Assembly: GCA_963803295.1 (NCBI GenBank)
Contig: CAWDMC010000014.1
Coordinates: forward strand, 70,423-134,422
Direction of reading: 5' to 3'
Source: CAWDMC01 sp963803295
GTDB taxonomy: Bacteria > Acidobacteriota > Terriglobia > UBA7540
DNA length: 64,000 nt
This document shows positions 1 to 10,743 of the stretch, one piece after another; position 1 is the first letter of the stretch, and each line of letters starts with the position of its first letter. The notes beneath the pieces were generated by a model. The model had not been told where the DNA came from and ran no database searches. It saw only the letters and a program-made list of their open reading frames with translations. The position numbers were made by a program, and so were the translations under genes.

Positions 1-2
1 AC

Positions 3-302
3 GCCTCCATCGCCGATCGCGCCTCGCGCAAGCTCATCCGGCGCCTGGCTCGTCTGGACATCCTGTTGATCGACGAGGTCGGTTACCTGAATCTCCGTCC
101 CGAGCAAACCAACATTTTTTTCAAACTGATGGAAGAGCGCTACCGCCGCAAGGCAACGCTCATTACAACGAACCTTGACTACGACCAATGGCATGTGCTG
201 CTCGGACATAAAGACTTAACGGCGGCCCTGCTCAGCCGCTTGCGACACCAGTGCCAAACGATTTACATCAAGGGACCCTCCTTACGCGAGCCACAAGGCT
301 GA
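3..302 (+). CDS. istB: IS21-family helper ATPase IstB, C-terminal part (cut by window edge)
   Basis: The reading frame is open from the first bases, so the gene starts outside the window; about 99 residues are visible. The segment LDILLIDEVGYL near the left edge is the Walker B region of the IstB/DnaC-like AAA ATPases. It is followed by the sensor-like stretch LITTNL and a C-terminal part with RLRHQCQTIYIKG, as in IS21 helper proteins. In IS21 elements this ATPase works with the transposase IstA, whose gene would lie just upstream. No Walker A is visible because that part is missing. The stop is followed by about 100 bp that probably reach the element end. Whether the full gene is intact cannot be judged. 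Confidence 0.85.
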   Translation, partial: ASIADRASRKLIRRLARLDILLIDEVGYLNLRPEQTNIFFKLMEERYRRKATLITTNLDYDQWHVLLGHKDLTAALLSRLRHQCQTIYIKGPSLREPQG

Positions 303-400
303 GGCTGACCTCACCAAACGCCGACCTCCTGCCGCGAGTGCCAACTCTAGCCTTCGTCCACAATTTCAATTACAAATCTAATTCTAAGTGCCGTTCTCGA

Positions 401-436
401 AGTGGGCCATTTTAGGCAAGCACAGGTGGGTCACTT
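401..436. repeat. Possible subterminal repeats of the IS21-type element
   Basis: Two related 12-base words, AGTGGGCCATTT at 401 and GGTGGGTCACTT at 425, lie 24 bases apart shortly after the istB stop. IS21 elements carry several such short repeats inside each end, so this may mark the right end of the element. No matching left end is in the window and no target duplication could be checked. Confidence 0.4.
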
Positions 437-672
437 CTGACGAGCACCGAAGCGCGTTCGGGCAAGCGCAGCAGCGAAAGACGAAGAAACGCATCTGGCG
501 GAAACGCCACAGGGGTGGCAAGCGGAAGCTTTTATCTCGCCAGATGACGCCCATAATCGGTACCTTGGCCAAGATACACCGTCGGATAACCGCCCCTCAG
601 CATTTTCGCATCCAACTCGTCGCGGGTAAGGCAGGGGAAGAGGCCATTCGCCTGGTTCCGAGGAGACGGAAT

Positions 673-1941
673 ATGGCCGAAGATAGGGGATTTCACTGGC
701 ACTGTGTTGGGATCTTCATTTTGGCGGCGCTGGGGTCGACCGGATGTGGGGGGGGAAGCAGCTCCCCTGCTCAACCGCCCTCTCAAGGCACACCGGACGT
801 CATTGAGCACATTGTGTTCATGATCAAAGAGAACCGAACTTTCGACAACTATTTCGGTACCTTCCCAGGCACCGACGGCGCTACTACAGGAACTCTTTCC
901 AATGGGCAGGTGATCAAGCTGGGTCACACTCCGGACCGGACCCCCCGAGATCTCTGTCATGAGTGGAATTGTGCCCTTCAGGGCATCAATGGTGGCCAAA
1001 TGAACGGCTTTAACCTGATCAACGGGTGCAATGAGGACGGCGATTATCTTTGTTATACACAGCTTCAGGAACAAGATATCCCTAATTATTTCGCTTACGC
1101 CCGAAATTTCGTTTTGGCTGACCGCATGTTCTCATCGCTTTCCGGTCCGAGCTTTCCGAACCACCTTTACACCGTGGGCGCGCAGTCCACAGGCGCTATC
1201 AGCAACCCGGTTTTGGCGGACAAGACGCTCAGTAACATCTGGGGTTGTGATGCCGACGACGGGACCACAACAAAAGTGATGGACAGCAGCGGCAACGTCT
1301 CCACGCAACCCCCTTGCTTCGACTTCCAAACTTTGGCGGACAGTCTTCAGAACGCGGGCATCGCCTGGAAGTATTACGCTCCCGGCCAGGGCCAGTCGGG
1401 CTACATCTGGTCGGCGTTCGACGCCATCAAGCACATCCGCTACAGCTCGTTATGGACGGACCACGTTGTCCCGGATACGCAATTTGTGAACGACGCGAAG
1501 AGAGGAAACCTTCCGGCAGTGAGCTGGGTCGTCACCAGCGTCGGCAAAAGTGACCATCCTCCCGCGAGTTCGTGCGTCGGTGAGAATTGGACTGTGGCTC
1601 AACTGAACTCGGTGATGCAGGGACCCGATTGGGGTTCGACGGCCGTTTTCCTGACGTGGGACGATTTCGGTGGATTCTACGACCACGTGGCCCCTGCCAA
1701 GCTCGATCAGTTTGGGTTAGGGCCTCGCGTTCCGCTGATCATCATTTCTCCCTTCGCGAAGAAGGGTTACATCTCGCATACCGCTTACGAGTTTTCGTCG
1801 TTCCTGAAATTCGTCGAAACACGGTACGGCTTGCACACCCTCACAGATCGAGATGCGCTGGCTAATGATATGACAGACAGCTTTGACTTCAGGCAGCAGC
1901 CGCAGCCGCCTCTGGTCTTGCAGCCTCGGACGTGTCCATGA
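673..1941 (+). CDS. Secreted lipoprotein phosphoesterase (phospholipase C / acid phosphatase family)
   Basis: A 422-residue protein of the phosphoesterase family (PF04185) that hydrolyses phospholipids or phosphomonoesters outside the cytoplasm. The start at 673 is chosen over an upstream in-frame start at 388 because AGGAG lies just before it and because it gives a lipoprotein signal: hydrophobic GIFILAALGSTGC with the lipobox cysteine at about residue 22, then a Gly/Ser-rich linker. The family signature ENRTFDNYFGTFPG follows at about residue 50. GPSFPNHLYT, TWDDFGGFYDHV and GPRVPLIIISPFAKKG are the other conserved blocks expected around the metal and substrate site. Length and order fit a complete enzyme. 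It stands alone, directly downstream of the IS21 end. Whether it acts on phosphatidylcholine or on phosphate monoesters cannot be told. Confidence 0.88.
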   Translation: MAEDRGFHWHCVGIFILAALGSTGCGGGSSSPAQPPSQGTPDVIEHIVFMIKENRTFDNYFGTFPGTDGATTGTLSNGQVIKLGHTPDRTPRDLCHEWNCALQGINGGQMNGFNLINGCNEDGDYLCYTQLQEQDIPNYFAYARNFVLADRMFSSLSGPSFPNHLYTVGAQSTGAISNPVLADKTLSNIWGCDADDGTTTKVMDSSGNVSTQPPCFDFQTLADSLQNAGIAWKYYAPGQGQSGYIWSAFDAIKHIRYSSLWTDHVVPDTQFVNDAKRGNLPAVSWVVTSVGKSDHPPASSCVGENWTVAQLNSVMQGPDWGSTAVFLTWDDFGGFYDHVAPAKLDQFGLGPRVPLIIISPFAKKGYISHTAYEFSSFLKFVETRYGLHTLTDRDALANDMTDSFDFRQQPQPPLVLQPRTCP

Positions 1942-2078
1942 ACCTGGGCTGCGTCGTCCGCAGTGTTCTCTTTGCTCGCTCAGAGCCAATGTAGGCGAGA
2001 GCGCCAGAGTCCTGCACTGCATGAACTATAGTTGCCGAAACGGCAGACTACTCAAACCAATACCTCGGTTTTTTCCCA

Positions 2079-2486
2079 TTGAAGGCAGCTTTTCCGCTCA
2101 ACAACCGAACAGCACGCGGTTCCGCCGACAATACATGGACCCTAGCTCCGAAGATTTGGAACTACGGCACGTCCCCAGCGACTAAAGTGGAGGTCGCATT
2201 CGGAACTGGGAAAGGCGCGGACTTCAGGATCAAAGGAAGATGGAAAGAGAGCGAAAGATGCCTGGCTTCCGGCCAAATGTTTAACGAGCCGAACACGATT
2301 GCCACCGTCGTGTTCCCCCATACGCAACTGCCTCATAATCCGTGGCAGGTCGTTGGGGCCGCTGAAAGCCAGTATCTCGTAGCGTGCATTACTTATACCG
2401 AAGCTACTGGAAGCGTCTACAGAACAAAGCTCCTTTACGATTATAGAGGAGAAGGCTTTGAGCTTCTTGACGGCGAGATTGAATAA
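2079..2486 (+). CDS. Conserved hypothetical protein, probably an N-terminally truncated remnant
   Basis: 135 residues from a TTG start with no good ribosome binding site. The central part, with KIWNYGTSPATKVEVAF, resembles the C-terminal extracytoplasmic half of bacterial membrane proteins that carry an N-terminal transmembrane helix followed by an Ig-like beta domain. No helix is present here and the upstream 130 bp hold none in any frame, so the 5' part was probably lost. This fits the insertion-rich surroundings: an IS21 end upstream and a group II intron downstream. I do not recognise a defined function. Confidence 0.45.
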   Translation: MKAAFPLNNRTARGSADNTWTLAPKIWNYGTSPATKVEVAFGTGKGADFRIKGRWKESERCLASGQMFNEPNTIATVVFPHTQLPHNPWQVVGAAESQYLVACITYTEATGSVYRTKLLYDYRGEGFELLDGEIE

Positions 2487-3301
2487 TAAACGAGCAAGAA
2501 CTGCAAGCCCTAGGCCAGACGACCAATGTCTTGGTCAGTCAACTATATTGTTGCCACGATTTGCTCTGGAATATGAGAGGACACTCAAAGCCTCCGAGTG
2601 CTATGAAATGAAGCGCTCGCCAAGACGCTGGTGCACGAATGGGCGGTCAGGTGCGTCCTCCACCTCATCCCGAGTTCTGGCCGTCAGTTTGTGCAGGATT
2701 CTACATATACGCATTTCTATGACGTGAACAACGGCAGCAGCCTCGCGCGATCAGGCGAGGTCGGCACAAACCGCCCCCTTCGGTTCGGGCTACCTCGCCC
2801 AAAGAGACTTTCTAGGTGTCAGCACCGGGAGCCAATTTCATCGGTCCCAGGGAGCCGGGTCTTGAGCGCCTCATCGGCGGGGACGCGGTAGAAACTCTGA
2901 GCGCCGGGATAAACCGGCACGAAGTAGAGAATGAAAAGAGTCTTACGAGAAAGGATTAGCGATCCGCTCGGCCTCGAGTCTGGCCCTGAGCTACCGCAAG
3001 GGAGTCAGGGAAGCATAGACAGAGGTATAGGTGGGCTGGGTATGGAGCTGCGAAAATACCAACATCAGGACGCCGACGCTCTAGAGTTGGCGGAAGGCAA
3101 AATGACCAACGGCGTTAGCGCGAGCCGGGGGCCAGTCCTGCGCAGTCTTAGACCCCAGACACGCCTAGAAACTTCGTGCACGAGAACCGGGAGACCTCGG
3201 AAACACCGGCAGCCAAAGCAGGCTGCGGGACGGCGGGTGAAGGCTAAGGCCACACGGCCCGCCTGTATGTCCCCGAGGAGTCGGACAGCGGTATAGTACC
3301 T

Positions 3302-4743
3302 GTGAATCACTCGAACAAAAACGGGAAACCGTTGGCGGAGAATGAGGAGGGAAGGCCGCTGATCAAGGAGAACGCTCGTCAACTTAACACGCGCTCGACA
3401 CAGAGCGAGAAACGCGTGTCCCAAGGGCTGGCGGGCGTGCGGAAAGCAGCAAGGGAAAACAAGGAGATGAAGTTCACTGCCTTGCTCCACCATCTGACAG
3501 CCGATCTGCTGCGGGAAAGCTTTTACGCGCTGAAGCGAAAAGCCGCACCCGGAGTAGACGGCGTTACTTGGCAGGAGTATGAGACCGGGCTGAAGGATCG
3601 ACTGGTCGATCTGCACGGCCGGGTGCATCGTGGAGCGTACCGAGCGCAGCCCTCGAGAAGAGTGTATATAGAGAAAGAAGATGGACGACAACGTCCATTG
3701 GGAATTGTGGCTCTGGAAGACAAAATAGTCCAACAGGCTGTGGTCACCATCCTCCATCAGATTTACGAGGAGGACTTTCTCGGCTTCTCCTACGGCTTTC
3801 GCCCGGGGTGCAGCCAGCATAATGCGCTGGATGCGTTGTCGTATGCGCTTCTGAAGAAGAAGGTGAACTACGTGCTTGACGCCGATATCAAGGGTTTCTT
3901 CGATAACCTTGATAAAACCTGGCTGATCAAGTTCGTGGAGCATCGCGTTGCCGATCCCCGAATCCTACGGCTGATCCAGAAATGGCTTAAGGCCGGGGTG
4001 ATGGAAGACGGCAAATGGTCGGAAACGAAGACAGGTACTCCGCAAGGGTCGGTGATTTCGCCGACACTCGCGAATATCTATTTTTTCTGCACTATGCTTT
4101 CGATCTCTGGGTTAATACCTGGCGCAAGAAATGGGCGCAAGGCGAGGTGGTGGTCATCCGGTATGCGGATGATACCGTCTTAGGTTTCCAGCATCAGGCG
4201 GAAGCAGACCGTTTTCTAGAAAGCTTAAGGAAACGGCTGGAGAAGTTTGGGCTGGAGCTCCATCCAGAAAAAACGCGCCGGATCGAGTTCGGGCGGTTTG
4301 CCGAACCAAACCGGAAACGAAGAGGAGAAGGCAAGCCAGAGACGTTCGATTTCTTGGGCTTCACGCACATCAGCGGGAAGAACAGCAAAGGGCACTTCAC
4401 GGTGAAGCGCAGGACGATTCGCAAGCGCATGCGGAGCAAGCTGCGACAGATCAAGCAGCAACTCCGCGAGCGCATGCACGATCCTGTGCCCCAAACCGGT
4501 GAATGGCTGAAGTCGGTCGTTCAAGGCTACTTCAACTACCACGCGGTGCCAGGCAATATGGAGAGCCTCAACGTATTTCGCCACAGGGTGACGAGACTCT
4601 GGCGGCGAGTACTTCTCCGCCGCGGTGGGAAACGCCGGCCCAACTGGGCCCGCCTCCACCGTTTGGTGGCGCACTGGCTCCCCACACCGTGTGTGCTCCA
4701 TCCCTATCCCGCAGTTCGCTTCGCCGCCAGCCATCCAAGATAA
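3302..4743 (+). pseudogene. ltrA: Group II intron reverse transcriptase/maturase, frameshifted at a T-run
   Basis: Multi-domain intron-encoded protein: reverse transcriptase fingers and palm first (FSYGFRPGCS, DADIKGFFD, GTPQGSVISPTLANIY), then the catalytic RYADD box, then maturase domain X near the C-terminus. No endonuclease domain is seen. Frame 2 runs from the GTG at 3302 to the T-run at 4081-4086. The protein continues in frame 1 with LHYAFDLW to the stop at 4743. One extra T, or two fewer, restores the reading frame, and the break lies just before the RYADD catalytic box. The protein helps the intron RNA splice and copies it into DNA during mobility. Without correction the product is truncated before its active site. 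The shift could be a real mutation, a homopolymer error, or transcriptional slippage. Confidence 0.85.
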
Positions 4744-4817
4744 GAGCCGTATGCGCTAAGGAGCGCCCGTACGGATCCGTGCGGGGGGTATCAGGTAACT
4801 GGTATCCCTACCGCGAC
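4744..4817 (+). ncRNA. Group II intron domains V and VI, 3' splice site
   Basis: Domain V runs from GAGCCGTATGCGC at 4744 through a short loop to CCCGTACGGATC ending at 4777. It has the catalytic AGC triad and a two-base bulge on the 3' strand. Domain VI pairs GGGGTATCAG with CTGGTATCCC around a GTAA loop, and its basal stem pairs GTGCGG with CCGCGAC. An unpaired A at 4810 sits seven bases from the AC at 4817, the canonical branch-point position. Confidence 0.85.
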
Positions 4818-4949
4818 ACAAGAATTTCTATACGCGCAACCGGACCCGCTCCAATCTTTTGCGAGCGCGGTTCGGTCCACGAGGCTGGCCAAAATCGGTG
4901 GAGTCATTGAGGCTTCGAAAAAAGCTTCTGCCGCATGATCGCCCATGGG

Positions 4950-7580
4950 TTATTCGTGTCGCAGCGCTGCCATAGGATCGACGCTAGTCGCCCGGCGGGC
5001 GGGCAGGTACACGGCCAGCAGAGCCACTATTATCAGCAGCAGTGCCAAGGCAACGAAGGTCAGCGGGTCTCTCGGTCGGACACCGTATAACAAGCGGGTA
5101 AGAAGTCTCGTGAGTCCGAGGGCGACAGCTACCCCGACGCCAATGCCCATCAGAGTGAGAAGGAGCCCTTCCCCGACCACCATCCGCAAGATGTCCCGCC
5201 GAGTGGCGCCGAGAGCTGAGCGAATGCCAATCTCATGCGTGCGCCGGCTGACCGAATACGAAAGCACTCCATAGAGACCTACGGCGGACAGCAGCAGAGC
5301 GATTGCAGCGAACAGGCCCAGCATGGATGCTGAGACGTGCTGCCGCCAGATCGACTCGGAGACTACATCTTGCATAGTGCGCATCTGGATCACTGGCTGT
5401 TCGCTGTCGACCTGGCGCACCGCTTGACGCACGGCGGAGGCAGCGTCCGTTGGGTTGGAGGCAGTGCGAATGACAAACGTAACCAGGAAGGATGCAAATG
5501 GGTGCTGTGCGTAAGGCGCATACAGCTCCGGATGGGGCTCGGAATCCACGGAGTCCTGCTTGGAATCCGCAACTACACCCACGACTGTCGCGGGCGCATC
5601 GTTCGGGCAGGCGCCTTGCAATTGTTTGCCAATGGGGTTCTCTCCCGGGAAGTAGAGTCGGGCCAGCGCCTGATTGACGATCCGGACACAGGGAGCATCC
5701 TTCTGGTTTTCCGCTTCGGTGAAATCACGCCCGCTGATGAGTGGCATTTGCATAGCCCGCAAGTAACCCGGACTCACACTGCGCCCAGCTACTATGACGG
5801 ACCCTGAGCCGCCCGGCGAGTTCGGTGGGGCGGGGAAATCGAGAGAGAGATGGAATCCCGTGAAGGGCAGGTTATTCGCCATCCCCACTGATTTCACGCC
5901 CGGAATGGCTTGGATACGCGCCAGCACTTCGCGGTAAAAGTCGACCGACTGAGGCTGGGAGTATTTGTAACTCATGAGCGGCACGCGCACCGTCAGCAGA
6001 CGGTCGGGATTGAAACCCTTGGGAATCGTTTCCAGGTGTTGGAAGCTTTGAATCATCAAGCCGGCGCCGACCAGGAGCGCCAGGGCGAGCGCGACCTCGG
6101 AAACAACCAGGACACGCTGCAGGCGTGACCCCCGGGCACCTGCCGCTGAGATCCGTCCGTGCTCCTTGAGGGACTCGCTGAGATTCAGGCTCGAGACCCG
6201 CACGGCAGGCAGCAGTCCAACCGCAACTCCCGTCAGGAGGCAAAGCGCTGCCGTGAAGGCGAAGGCGGCCAGGTTCATCGAGATATGATGTACGCTCTCG
6301 GTTTCGACCAGGTTGTACTTGGGTACCAGATTGACGATCACACCCAGGCCCCAACGCGCCAGCATGAGGCCGCCTACTCCGGCCGCACAGGCCAGAAGCA
6401 CGCTTTCGACCACCAACTGCCGGATCAACTTCAGCCGGCCGGCGCCCAGAGCAGCACGGATGGCCATCTCGCCCTGTCGCGTTGTGCCGCGAGCCAGAAG
6501 CATGCTGGCCACGTTCGAGCAGACGATTAGCAGGACGAAGGTTACTGCCCCCGCGAGCGCGAAAATAGCCGTGCGCAGGACGCCTTCCGCCACCGGGCCT
6601 TTGAAGGGACTCACGGGATAGCTCCATCCGGCGTTCGTCTTGGGGTACTGCACCGCCAGCCGACGGGCTACGCTGTCCATTACCGCCTGAGCTTGTTTGA
6701 GCGTCACTCCTGGTCTTAGCCGCGCAATCACATTGAGTCTGCGAAGCTTATGATCGGCCCTTTCAGCGGCACTGAGCATTAGAGGGACCCACATCTGCGT
6801 GTTAGCCCTCGGAAACTCAAAGTCAGCGGGAGCGATGCCGACTACAATGTAGGGTTTACCATCGAGCGCAAGCGCCTTCCCAATGATGTTGGGATCCGAC
6901 GAGAAGTGACTCTCCCAGTACTGGTAGCTGAGGACCACAGCCTGGGTTTCGTTCTCGGCGAACATGCGCCCGCGTATGGCATTTACGCCCAGGACGCTAA
7001 AAAGACTGGTGGTAACTGGGACTGCCCATACTTCGTCGGGTTCGCCGCTACCGGTCAAGGTGTGGAATTCCCAGCGCTCGTAAGCGGACATTCCCTGGAA
7101 CGCCGGCGCTTGCTCCTCCCAGTCGATGAAATCTCCGGGAGAAACCTCATTAATAGCGCCCGCTGCCGTCTCGGGGCCCATTTCGTCGATGTCCACCAGC
7201 TCCGAGGGCTTCGCATAGGGCGCTGGACGGAGCAGCACAGAGTCAACCACGCTGAAAATTGCCGTGTTGGCGCCGATTCCGAGCGCAAGCGTCATCGTAG
7301 CCACGACCGTGAAGCCTGGACTCTTCGCCGCCATACGCAAGCCGTAGCGAATGTCTTGCCATAGTTGCTCCAGCGAACGGCAACTCCACACCTCCCGCGT
7401 GTCTTCTGTGACTCGCATAACGTTGCCGAACTTGCGCAGGGCGGCGTAGCGCGCTTCCTCCGGCTGCACACCGCGCTCGATGTTGTCCTGGGTTTCGTGC
7501 TCGATGAAGTCACGGATGTCCTGGTCGAGGTCCGCCATCATGCGCTGGCGTCGGCTGAAAAACCGCGCCCAACCCATCAT
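4950..7580 (-). CDS. MacB-like ABC transporter permease of the acidobacterial ADOP type
   Basis: An 876-residue inner-membrane protein. Residues 1-80 form a short N-terminal domain (ADLDQDIRDFIEHE) found in ADOP permeases. Next comes a transmembrane helix (FTVVATMTLALGIGANTAIF), then two copies of the periplasmic MacB core plus three-helix FtsX-like unit, ending in YLPARRATSVDPMAALRHE. It has no ATPase domain, so it needs a partner ATPase encoded elsewhere; the exported substrate is unknown. The start at 7580 is chosen because its ATG overlaps the stop of the upstream padR gene (ATGA) and gives the usual family N-terminus. The gene is probably translationally coupled to padR and controlled by the palindrome upstream of it. 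Confidence 0.9.
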   Translation of the reverse strand: MMGWARFFSRRQRMMADLDQDIRDFIEHETQDNIERGVQPEEARYAALRKFGNVMRVTEDTREVWSCRSLEQLWQDIRYGLRMAAKSPGFTVVATMTLALGIGANTAIFSVVDSVLLRPAPYAKPSELVDIDEMGPETAAGAINEVSPGDFIDWEEQAPAFQGMSAYERWEFHTLTGSGEPDEVWAVPVTTSLFSVLGVNAIRGRMFAENETQAVVLSYQYWESHFSSDPNIIGKALALDGKPYIVVGIAPADFEFPRANTQMWVPLMLSAAERADHKLRRLNVIARLRPGVTLKQAQAVMDSVARRLAVQYPKTNAGWSYPVSPFKGPVAEGVLRTAIFALAGAVTFVLLIVCSNVASMLLARGTTRQGEMAIRAALGAGRLKLIRQLVVESVLLACAAGVGGLMLARWGLGVIVNLVPKYNLVETESVHHISMNLAAFAFTAALCLLTGVAVGLLPAVRVSSLNLSESLKEHGRISAAGARGSRLQRVLVVSEVALALALLVGAGLMIQSFQHLETIPKGFNPDRLLTVRVPLMSYKYSQPQSVDFYREVLARIQAIPGVKSVGMANNLPFTGFHLSLDFPAPPNSPGGSGSVIVAGRSVSPGYLRAMQMPLISGRDFTEAENQKDAPCVRIVNQALARLYFPGENPIGKQLQGACPNDAPATVVGVVADSKQDSVDSEPHPELYAPYAQHPFASFLVTFVIRTASNPTDAASAVRQAVRQVDSEQPVIQMRTMQDVVSESIWRQHVSASMLGLFAAIALLLSAVGLYGVLSYSVSRRTHEIGIRSALGATRRDILRMVVGEGLLLTLMGIGVGVAVALGLTRLLTRLLYGVRPRDPLTFVALALLLIIVALLAVYLPARRATSVDPMAALRHE

Positions 7581-7933
7581 GATTCGCCTTCCTGCCCGGC
7601 GGGTGAGAGAATGCGGGCGATGGCTCCCGTGAGTTTCTCCCATTTGCTAGTCTCGACCGTCAGTTGGCGTCGGCCCTTGGCCGTCAATCGATAGAACTTG
7701 GCGCGACGATTGTTCTCTGAGGTGCCGTCCTGGACGGAAATCCATCCTCGCTTGATGAGCCGATGCAGTGCGGGGTAGAGCGACCCCTGCTCGACCTGCA
7801 ACACGTCTTCGGACCTCATCTCAATCGCTTTGGCAATCGCATGGCCGTGCGCCGGGCCCAGCAGCAGCGTGCGCAGGATCAGTAGGTCCAAGGTCCCTTG
7901 CAGGAGTTCGATCCGTTCTTTTTTAGTAGACAT
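7577..7933 (-). CDS. PadR-family transcriptional regulator
   Basis: 118-residue winged-helix repressor of the PadR family. The core LLQGTLDLLILRTLLLGPAHGHAI is followed by EQGSLYPALHRLIKRGWI and YRLTAKGRRQL, the recognition helix and wing. The start at 7933 is preferred over an upstream in-frame start because it begins directly at the family N-terminus MSTKKER. The gene overlaps the downstream permease by ATGA. Pairs of this kind are common in Acidobacteriota, where PadR represses the permease until a ligand, usually unknown, binds. A perfect inverted repeat immediately upstream of the start is the probable autoregulatory operator. Confidence 0.92.
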   Translation of the reverse strand: MSTKKERIELLQGTLDLLILRTLLLGPAHGHAIAKAIEMRSEDVLQVEQGSLYPALHRLIKRGWISVQDGTSENNRRAKFYRLTAKGRRQLTVETSKWEKLTGAIARILSPAGQEGES

Positions 7934-7934
7934 T

Positions 7935-7977
7935 CTAGGTGAACAATACCGTCCTTCACCTAGGATGTCAAGGTGAA
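7935..7977 (-). promoter_or_regulatory. Probable PadR operator
   Basis: A perfect 9-bp inverted repeat, CTAGGTGAA at 7935-7943 and TTCACCTAG at 7955-7963, has an 11-bp spacer. A third half-site, AGGTGAA, lies at 7971-7977. The repeat sits one base upstream of the padR start codon, where bound repressor would block transcription or initiation. The assignment to PadR is inferred from position and symmetry. Confidence 0.7.
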
Positions 7978-8780
7978 AGTGATTGACGATTTGCGATTTT
8001 ACTGGAAAGCGGCTTGTACCTGCATGGTTCGGGGTTTGGACCTTTTCCTTGCCTCGCTCGACCCCTTTCGAAGAGAATTTGGTTTGGCGCCAATATCTCA
8101 TCCTCACCCCGCAGGAGCTGGAGACTCCCGGCACCGCGCTGGGCAGCCCACTGTCAATGTCGTCGCGCCGTGCTGCCTGGCGAGGCACAGCGCCATCAGT
8201 TGTTGCCGACGAATAGGTCCCTTCACCAGCCTATTGTAGGTCTTATATGTACTTTCAAGGTAAGAGGGAGAACGCCTACTGCGGAAGGACTGCGGGATTC
8301 GTGCGGGATTCTGCGGGATCGTGGGCCGGTTTTGGGCTCCTGGGTTCGATTAGCGCCGAACCCAGAGTGCTTGCCTGAGCAGATGAGTATCTCCCGGATA
8401 GGGAGAGCGTGGGCAACTGCTGGCGTACGCAGAAGCTCCGTAGGCCGTGAGAAAACTAGAAATCCGACCCACGATGTTATTGAAAACACGGGCTTCCAAA
8501 GATCCAAGCCGGGTCGGATTCCACGATCCGATGTGGCGTCGCAGCGAATTCGCCGGGCTCGGATCAGGCCGGGAGTGAGAGGCATCCGCCCTGTTCTCAG
8601 CAAATCCACAAGAAATCTTCAAAACAGGCTTGACACGCCGAGGGCCGGCAGTTCATCATCTATAAGGTCGGCCGGAACCCAACCGGCTGGCATCGGTCGC
8701 CCGACCCTTTGGTTTGGGAGGGCAAGGCAGCTGGGACGACAGGTCGAAAGATCGAGTCCTGTTCGTTCAAAAGATCCCTC
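7978..8780. other. Long non-coding leader region between padR and the rRNA promoter
   Basis: About 800 bp without a convincing gene; the open frames here lack coding signature and ribosome binding sites. It holds several structures: three tandem GCGGGAT copies at 8292-8320; a 9-bp hairpin, CTGGGTTCG with CGAACCCAG, at 8340-8365; and a long imperfect hairpin at 8461-8520 whose outer arms are AATCCGACCC and GGGTCGGATT with an inner GGCTT/AAGCC pair. A T-arm-like hairpin near 8740-8770 was considered as a tRNA and rejected. The region could carry an unrecognised small RNA or be an extended rRNA regulatory region. Confidence 0.4.
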
Positions 8781-8809
8781 TTGACAATCGAGAGCGGGTT
8801 TAATAAAAT
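8781..8809 (+). promoter_or_regulatory. Probable 16S rRNA promoter
   Basis: TTGACA at 8781-8786 and TAAAAT at 8804-8809 are separated by 17 bp, a near-consensus sigma-70 promoter about 365 bp before the mature 16S start. Confidence 0.75.
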
Positions 8810-8816
8810 CGGGAAC

Positions 8817-8945
8817 TGCTCTTAAGGCGCAATTTTCCGAGAGAGTTTTGGTTGCGATAAATGGCTTCGGCTGTTTGATTGTAGCCAGAAGATCCCCAAG
8901 TTTGGGGAACCTGGCGGTAAGCCGGGAAACATAGTTCTTTGACAA
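8817..8945 (+). promoter_or_regulatory. rRNA leader with boxA-like antitermination elements
   Basis: TGCTCTTAA at 8817-8825 resembles the rrn boxA core. A second element, GTTCTTTGACAA, lies around 8934-8945, like the motif often found before 16S genes. Both lie between the promoter and the 16S gene, as expected for Nus-factor antitermination. Assignment is by similarity only. Confidence 0.5.
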
Positions 8946-9173
8946 TTGAGTTGAGCTTGCCACGTCAATGCATCCGGCTTGTGGTTCTGGTTTTCGGATT
9001 GGGACTGCAGGTTATGGGTGCAAGCTGAGCGACATGGCCCTCCTGTGGCACTGGATGGGTCATGATAATTCTTTCTCTGGTGGGTGCTGGTTGTATGAGG
9101 CGCTTGTCAGAGGAGAAGCTCCAAAGATACGGTATCGTGAACTCCGCAAGGGGTTTCGATGCCAGCCAAGTTC

Positions 9174-10697
<1,524 letters not shown>

Positions 10698-10707
10698 GAG
10701 AGAACCT

Positions 10708-10743
10708 GCTTTCGGTTCCGGCTTGCCCGGAAAGGCCGAAAGC
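10708..10743 (+). other. Hairpin just after the 16S gene (probable processing stem)
   Basis: GCTTTCGG at 10708 pairs with CCGAAAGC ending at 10743, and an inner TTCCGG pairs with CCGGAA around a five-base loop. It has no T-run, so it is more likely a processing or stability element of the 16S precursor than a terminator. Confidence 0.5.

Larger units (their letters stand above)
2650..4817 (+). mobile_element. Group II intron with maturase gene (5' end approximate)
   Basis: The 3' boundary is well supported: domain V at 4744-4777, then a domain VI hairpin with an unpaired A at 4810, seven bases before a terminal AC at 4817. The intron-encoded reverse transcriptase occupies the expected loop of domain IV. 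The 5' end is uncertain. A GTGCG, matching the GUGYG consensus, occurs at 2650 and would give an intron of about 2.17 kb, but other GTG sites at 2724 and 2817 cannot be excluded. The roughly 650 bp before the maturase would hold domains I-III and carry no convincing protein. The maturase is frameshifted, so the element is probably immobile unless the shift is a sequencing error or is bypassed. Confidence 0.7.

Noticed and set aside
1942..2078. Small frames between phospholipase C and the next gene
   Set aside because: No start signal and no similarity recognised.
8630..8666. TTGACA with TATAAG as a second rRNA promoter
   Set aside because: The spacer is 25 bp, too long for a sigma-70 promoter.
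8690..8775. Possible tRNA gene before the 16S promoter (T-arm-like hairpin GACAGGTCG ... CCTGTTCG)
   Set aside because: No acceptor stem pairing, no D-arm or anticodon arm of correct size could be built; treated as a hairpin only.
8014..8784. 256-codon open frame upstream of 16S
   Set aside because: Composition is not protein-like, there is no ribosome binding site, and it overlaps hairpins and the promoter region.
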